The notes under the pieces: model-generated
Database searches by the model: none
Told to the model about the DNA's origin: nothing
Seen by the model: the letters and a program-made list of their open reading frames with translations, nothing else
Translations under genes and position numbers: made by a program
Part shown: piece by piece, positions 59,606-64,000 of the stretch
How the letters are laid out: each line of letters starts with the position of its first letter
How positions within the stretch are numbered: position 1 is the stretch's first letter
DNA from: Methylohalomonas sp034521715
GTDB lineage: Bacteria > Pseudomonadota > Gammaproteobacteria > Methylohalomonadales > Methylohalomonadaceae
Assembly (NCBI GenBank): GCA_034521715.1
Contig: JAXHLY010000006.1
Span: 1 to 64,000 of the forward strand
Direction of reading: 5' to 3'
DNA: 64,000 nucleotides

Positions 59606-60559
59606 CTACCTGACTTCACCGCCCAGGGCCTGCATGTCGGCGTGATACGAGGATCGCACCATCGGCCCGCTGGCGACGTTGCTAAAGCCAAGACCGCGAG
59701 CATAGTCGCCGAGTTCGTCGAACTCTTCCGGTAAGACGAAGCGATCGACCGGCAGATGATGCCGGCTCGGCTGCAGGTACTGGCCCAGCGTCAGCATATC
59801 GACATCATGCGCGCGCAGATCGTCCAGCACCAGTTTCACTTCCTCGAAGGTCTCGCCCAGGCCCAGCATCAGGCCGGATTTGGTCGGTACATGCGGCAGG
59901 CGTTCGCGAATGCGTTTCAACAGCCGCAGCGAACCCTCATAAACAGCGCCGGGCCGGGCATAACGGTACAGGCGCGGCACGGTTTCGAGGTTATGGTTAA
60001 ACACGTCCGGTGCCATCTCGCTAAACGCATCAATGGCAGTCTCCTCGCGCTTGCGGAAGTCCGGCGTCAGCACCTCGATCATGATGCCGGGCACGCGCCG
60101 ACGGATGGCACAAACGCAATCGACAAAGTGCGCCGCCCCCCCGTCCTTCAGATCATCGCGGTCCACCGAGGTGATGACGACGTATTTCAGACCCATCTGT
60201 TCAACGGCATCCGCCAGGTGCTCCGGCTCGTGTGGGTCCAGCGGATCCGGCCTGCCATGTGCGACATCACAGAACGGGCAGCGGCGCGTACACAGATCAC
60301 CCATAATCATGAAGGTTGCAGTGCCATGCGCGAAACACTCACCCAGATTCGGACACGCCGCCTCCTCACAAACCGTGTGCAATTGTTTGTCACGGATCAG
60401 TTTTTTCAGCGCCAGGACCTTCGGATCGGTCGGCGCCTTGGCACGAATCCAGTGGGGTTTGCGTGGCAGTGGCGCGCCTTCGACCCGTACCGGTATTTTC
60501 AGCGGCCGGGTCTTGGCCTCGCCACGATTGGCCCGGGGTTTGCTCTGCGCTTCAGTCAT
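59606..60559 (-). CDS. lipA: Lipoyl synthase
   Basis: The radical-SAM enzyme inserts two sulfurs into octanoyl groups on E2 and GcvH subunits. The start at 60559 (MTEAQSKPRANRGEAKTRPL) overlaps the lipB end by 8 bp. The auxiliary cluster motif is CEEAACPNLGEC and the radical-SAM motif is CTRRCPFCDVAHG. The end has the conserved RSSYHADMQ. It has 317 residues and is intact, translationally coupled to lipB. Confidence 0.96.
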   Translation of the reverse strand: MTEAQSKPRANRGEAKTRPLKIPVRVEGAPLPRKPHWIRAKAPTDPKVLALKKLIRDKQLHTVCEEAACPNLGECFAHGTATFMIMGDLCTRRCPFCDVAHGRPDPLDPHEPEHLADAVEQMGLKYVVITSVDRDDLKDGGAAHFVDCVCAIRRRVPGIMIEVLTPDFRKREETAIDAFSEMAPDVFNHNLETVPRLYRYARPGAVYEGSLRLLKRIRERLPHVPTKSGLMLGLGETFEEVKLVLDDLRAHDVDMLTLGQYLQPSRHHLPVDRFVLPEEFDELGDYARGLGFSNVASGPMVRSSYHADMQALGGEVR

Positions 60560-61223
60560 GAGCAATGGTCTCCATCGTGGTGGGTTGGGAATACATATGT
60601 TCAACTTCGCATTCTAACTGGTCGGTCAGATACGTGACCAACTTTTCCGCGACATCGGCCATCGGCGCGGTCACGCCGAGTTCCCTGAGCTGCGTCACGG
60701 CCAGTCCCGTATAGCCGCAGGGGTCGATACGGCTGAATGGCTCCAGGTCCATCTCTACGTTCAGCGCCAGGCCGTGATAACTGCAGCCATTCTTCACGCG
60801 CAGGCCCAGGGCGGCTATCTTGGCGTCATTGACATACACGCCGGGCTTACCACGGCGGCGAGCAGCCAGCAAACCATAGTCCGAGACTGTTTCAATCAGC
60901 GCCTGCTCGATGCGGCTGACGAGATTGCGTACACCGTAACCGCGGCGCCTTAGATCGATAAGTATATAGGCTATCAACTGGCCGGGACCATGATAAGTGA
61001 CCTGACCACCGCGGTCGGTTTTGACTATCGGTATATCACCCGGGCTATGCACATGACCATCGCGCGCACCCAGGCCAAGCGTGTAAACCGGCGCATGCTG
61101 CAATACCCAGATTTCATCTTCGGTGGTATCAGTACGTGCCGCAGTGAAAGCCTGCATGTCCGAATAGGCGGTCTGATAGTCGACCGGTCCAAGATGGCGA
61201 ATGAGTATTTCCAATGCCCTCAC
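60552..61223 (-). CDS. lipB: Octanoyl-(acyl-carrier-protein) transferase
   Basis: LipB moves octanoate from ACP to lipoyl domains ahead of LipA. The protein has 223 residues with VLQHAPVYTLGLGARDGHVH, KTDRGGQVTYHGPGQLIAYI and the catalytic Cys/Lys region KIAALGLRVKNGCSYHGLAL. The frame opens with a GTG at 61223, and a TTG four codons in (LEILIRH) is an alternative. The start lies inside a C-rich dispersed repeat (CCCTCACCCTAACCCTCTCC on plus), which complicates its leader. Confidence 0.93.
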   Translation of the reverse strand: MRALEILIRHLGPVDYQTAYSDMQAFTAARTDTTEDEIWVLQHAPVYTLGLGARDGHVHSPGDIPIVKTDRGGQVTYHGPGQLIAYILIDLRRRGYGVRNLVSRIEQALIETVSDYGLLAARRRGKPGVYVNDAKIAALGLRVKNGCSYHGLALNVEMDLEPFSRIDPCGYTGLAVTQLRELGVTAPMADVAEKLVTYLTDQLECEVEHMYSQPTTMETIAHD

Positions 61224-61271
61224 CCTAACCCTCTCCCAAAGAGGGAACTTTATTGAACTCTCGCTCTACAA

Positions 61272-61330
61272 ATTCACGATTCACGATTCACGATTCACGA
61301 TTCACGATTCACGATTCACGATTCACGATT
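61272..61330. repeat. Heptanucleotide tandem repeat (ATTCACG, about 8.4 copies)
   Basis: ATTCACG is repeated perfectly eight times plus ATT. The repeat lies between ybeD and lipB on the minus-strand transcript. The TAA stop of ybeD overlaps its last bases. Confidence 0.97.
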
Positions 61331-61629
61331 ACAGCGCCATCACCACACGCGACTCGGCAGTCAGTTCCCGGTAGATGGCGTCAAGCTGTTCGCGGCTGGT
61401 GGCATCTATAGTGACCGTAACAGACATGTAGCGGCCCCCGTTCGATAGCCGCTTCTGTACAGTGCTGTCGCCCAGATCGGGAACATGCCGGCGCACCAGG
61501 CTGCACAACCAGGGCGTCAAAATCTTCCTCCGCCGCGCCAAACGCCTTGATTGGAAATCTGCACGGGAATTCGAGCAGGGATTCTTCGTCATTAAAAGTA
61601 GCGTTATTATCGGAATGTCCGGATGACAT
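61329..61629 (-). CDS. ybeD: YbeD family (DUF493) protein (frameshifted)
   Basis: The ATG at 61629 gives MSSGHSDNNATFNDEESLLE and FPCRFPIKAFGAAEEDFDAL. The frame changes near 61515 to VRRHVPDLGDSTVQKRLSNG and YMSVTVTIDATSREQLDAIY. This is the DUF493 fold (about 100 residues), often next to lipB and thought to be an ACT-like regulatory domain. The tail RELTAESRVVMAL ends at the tandem repeat. Confidence 0.88.
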
Positions 61630-61669
61630 GGCACAAAACCCGCCTACTGACTTCTTGCCCATTCATTTT

Positions 61670-62109
61670 AACAGAATGTATGGCTGATCCTCAGGCCGTG
61701 CTGAATAACCAGGTGAAGCCAGCTGAGCACAGGCCGGGATTCGGTGCGAGGGGCGGGATCTGCCGCCGGCAGCGGCATCACCACTGATCGCTGCAGCGGC
61801 GGCAGGCGCCTACAGATCGGCACCTGCCGGAATTACGTCTATAACGTCGATAAACAGCATGATCCCGCATTGTTGAGGCGCAATTCGTCTGACAGCGGCA
61901 TTATTAGGCCGGCTCTGGATAATCAGCCCTATTTCGCCAGCAAGGCACTGTTTGTGGGCAGCTGTCTCTATATGCCCTGCCCGCACATGCGGGAAATGTT
62001 AGGCTATGACAGCTACATTCGGGAAAATCGCAGTATGACAGCCAGTGCGATGACGAGCACCGTCGTTGCGATCAGCGACCATGCTCAAACCAGCAGCCGG
62101 GATTAACCG
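61670..62109. other. Intergenic region without an identifiable gene
   Basis: A plus-strand frame at 61744-62106 is open for 120 codons but its composition is irregular and no family is recognised. The promoter for the ATP-grasp gene, which starts at 62110, should lie here. An ACGTCTATAACGTCGATAA palindromic stretch near 61827-61845 is the only notable structure. Confidence 0.4.
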
Positions 62110-63556
62110 ATGGATTTCAAGGATTACAACAGCAAAAAAACCTATGATGAACTACTGACACCCGGCGGTCGCGCACGCCCGCACGCACGCCAACTCATCA
62201 AGCACCTGCGTTCACTGTCGCAGGCGGAATTGCAGGAACGCAAGGAGGCTTCCGATCTTGCCATTACCGTAATGGGCATCACTTACACGGTTTATACTGA
62301 AGAAGGCCAGACCGATACCATTTGGCCGTTCGATATTATTCCGCGCATTATTCCGAAAACCGAATGGGACAGAGTAGTCGAGGGACTAAAGCAGCGTGTT
62401 CAGGCGCTAAACATGTTTATTGGAGACATTTACGATAAACAGAAAATACTGAAGGATAAAATTGTTCCAAAGGAATTGATCCTCAGTTCACGTAATTTCC
62501 GCAAACAAGCGGTCGGCATGAAGCCGCACCTGGGTCTGCGGCGCATATCTGCGGCAGTGATCTGGTTCGTGACAAGGATGGCACGCTTTATGTGCTTGAA
62601 GACAACCTGCGGGTGCCTTCCGGCGTGTCCTACATGCTGGAAAACCGCCAGGTAACCAAAAGGATTTTTCCGGAACTGTTCGAGGACTATTCCATCCTGC
62701 CGATCGACGATTATCCATCACAGCTATTCGATACGCTGGCGTCAGTGGCACCGGAACCGAAGGAATACCCCGAAGTCGTGGTACTGACGCCAGGTATATA
62801 CAACTCAGCGTATTTTGAACATGCATATCTGGCGCAGCAGATGGGTGCGGAGCTGGTCGAAGGACGGGATCTTTTCGTTGCTGACGACGACTGCGTTTAC
62901 ATGAAAACCGTATCCGGGCTATCACGCGTGGATGTCATCTACCGCCGTATTGATGACTTGTTCCTGGATCAGGAGGCGTTCAACCCCGACTCTGTCCTGG
63001 GCGTGCGCGGCACTGATGCTGCGCCTGGCGCAAGGGGAAGGTGACACTGGCGAATGCACCGGGCTGCGGTGTCGCCGATGACAAAGTAGTCTGCTATTAC
63101 GTGCCGGAAATGATCCGTTATTACCTCGACCAGGCACCGATACTGAATAATGTCGAGACTTACCTGTGCGAGAACAAAAGCGAGCGTGATTACGTGCTGA
63201 AGAATCTCGACAAGCTGGTTGTCAAACCTGCAAATGAAGCCGGTGGTTACGGCATGCTGATCGGGCCGAAATCCACGATCAAGGAACGCCGGGCCATGGC
63301 CGCGCGCATCAGAAAAACGCCACGCGAGTATATTGCCCAGCCGACACTGTCATTATCCACGGCACCGACACTGATCGGCAATCATTTTGAGCCCAGACAC
63401 CTCGACCTCAGGCCGTTTATACTGTCCGGTGAGACGACCTTTGTAACAACCGGCGGTCTTACACGCGTGGCACTGCGCAAGGGTTCGCTGGTGGTGAATT
63501 CTTCCCAGGGTGGCGGTAGCAAGGATACCTGGATCGTTGATACGGAGGGCAGCTGA
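62110..63556 (+). CDS. Circularly permuted ATP-grasp protein (COG2308 type, frameshifted)
   Basis: Reads MDFKDYNSKKTYDELLTPGG, then ASDLAITVMGITYTVYTEEG and WPFDIIPRIIPKTEWDRVVE. After a frame change near 62540 it continues with DGTLYVLEDNLRVPSGVSYM, and after another near 63000 with NAPGCGVADDKVVCYYVPEM then LVVKPANEAGGYGMLIGP. About 480 residues. The family forms an operon with alpha-E and transglutaminase-like genes and is predicted to make a peptide or peptide-like product. The substrate is unknown. Confidence 0.88.
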
Positions 63557-63557
63557 T

Positions 63558-64000
63558 ATGCTCTCACGGGTAGCCGAACAGCTTTACTGGTTTGCGCGTT
63601 ATATCGAACGTGCCGAGGACATGGCACGGATGATTAACGTTCATACCAACCTCTTGCTTGATCTCCCCCGGCAACATGAATTCGGCTGGGATTCACTGCT
63701 GGAGATCACGGGTACGGACGAGCTGTTCGACGAACTTTACGAGGAAACCGATGAACGTAATGTTATCCGGTTTCTGGTCAGTGACAAAACCAATCCGGGT
63801 TCAATCCAGTCATGCCTGTTCTTCGCCCGCGAAAACCTGCGCACGACGCGCGATATCATCCCGCGTGAGGCCTGGGAGCTGGTAAACGACATGAACCTGT
63901 TCCTGAAGAACAATATCAGCAGTGGTCTGTCACGGCGGCGGCGCTGGAGTTTTCTGAAAAATGTCATCGGCGGTTCGCATCAGTTGACCGGCCTGCTGGC
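63558..64000 (+). CDS. Alpha-E domain protein (COG2307 type), cut by the window end
   Basis: The ATG at 63558 follows the ATP-grasp gene with no gap beyond its stop. It begins MLSRVAEQLYWFARYIERAE, with HTNLLLDLPRQHEFGWDSLL and SIQSCLFFARENLRTTRDII, typical of the all-helical alpha-E domain. The pair with the upstream ATP-grasp protein is a standard genomic association. Only about 147 residues are within the window. Confidence 0.92.
   Translation, partial: MLSRVAEQLYWFARYIERAEDMARMINVHTNLLLDLPRQHEFGWDSLLEITGTDELFDELYEETDERNVIRFLVSDKTNPGSIQSCLFFARENLRTTRDIIPREAWELVNDMNLFLKNNISSGLSRRRRWSFLKNVIGGSHQLTGLL

Noticed and set aside
61272..61330. Possible CRISPR-like array
   Set aside because: Units are only 7 bp with no spacers; it is a simple tandem repeat.
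61744..62106. Plus-strand ORF of 120 codons before the ATP-grasp gene
   Set aside because: Irregular composition and no homology that I can recognise; probably chance.

Overview
The window looks like a chromosomal segment of a gammaproteobacterium. The evidence is gene content and order: recA-recX-alaS-lysC-csrA followed by tRNA-Ser and tRNA-Arg, guaBA divergent from xseA, ybeD-lipB-lipA, ttcA, lon, yajQ and srkA. A complete N-acetylglutaminylglutamine amide (NAGGN) osmolyte operon, a proteobacterial dedicated-sortase regulatory set (pdsR/pdsS/pdsO), a PilU-type ATPase and a periplasmic haem-c protein suggest a salt-exposed, environmental, Chromatiales-like lineage. That placement is inference; there is no rRNA here to confirm it.

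Many genes carry single-base frameshifts, including indispensable ones (recA, alaS, guaA, lysC), while neighbours such as lon, guaB, ngg and lipA are intact. The simplest reading is residual indel error in the assembly. Broken genes in the housekeeping part are therefore annotated over their full extent as CDS, with approximate frameshift positions. The left 4 kb is different: it is AT-richer, has several lesions per gene including in-frame stops, and contains an IS30-family element, so it looks like a genuinely decayed island.

Layout. 1-4.6 kb: decayed accessory island (HD-domain relic, an unidentified relic next to IS30, and relics of a DarT1-type DNA ADP-ribosyltransferase with its NADAR antitoxin). 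4.6-8.9 kb: tRNA-Ser, a damaged tRNA-Ser copy carrying a 78-bp structured element, then mltF, srkA, a DUF3301 gene, yajQ and a CPXCG gene. 8.9-14.4 kb: two paralogous, unusually built proteins (cyclic-nucleotide-binding domains, rhodanese, long coiled coil). 14.5-18.3 kb: membrane or exported small proteins, a haem-c DUF3365 protein, alanine dehydrogenase and a lactate dehydrogenase-like enzyme. 18.4-22.3 kb: pdsS-pdsR divergent from pdsO, with no sortase. 22.7-35.4 kb: MscS channel, Sel1 protein, site-2 protease, PilU, oxidoreductase, lon, ttcA, cold-shock protein, MFS and CPBP proteins, and a CorA/MscS chimera. 35.6-41 kb: marR and the NAGGN operon, starting at a perfect palindrome touching the marR start codon. 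41-44 kb: DUF2189 gene, repeats, a duplicated tRNA-Arg end, tRNA-Arg, tRNA-Ser and csrA. 43-59.5 kb: housekeeping block lysC to xseA. 59.6-64 kb: lipoate synthesis genes and a circularly permuted ATP-grasp/alpha-E pair running off the window.

Most unusual observations: (1) a 78-bp multi-hairpin element found three times, each time inserted next to TCGA inside a tRNA loop (anticodon loop of tRNA-Ser, T-loop of tRNA-Arg); (2) the paired cyclic-nucleotide-binding/rhodanese/coiled-coil proteins; (3) the relic DarT1/NADAR locus; (4) a perfect 15-bp inverted repeat covering a -10 box directly against the marR ATG, suggesting a leaderless, autoregulated transcript for the osmolyte operon.
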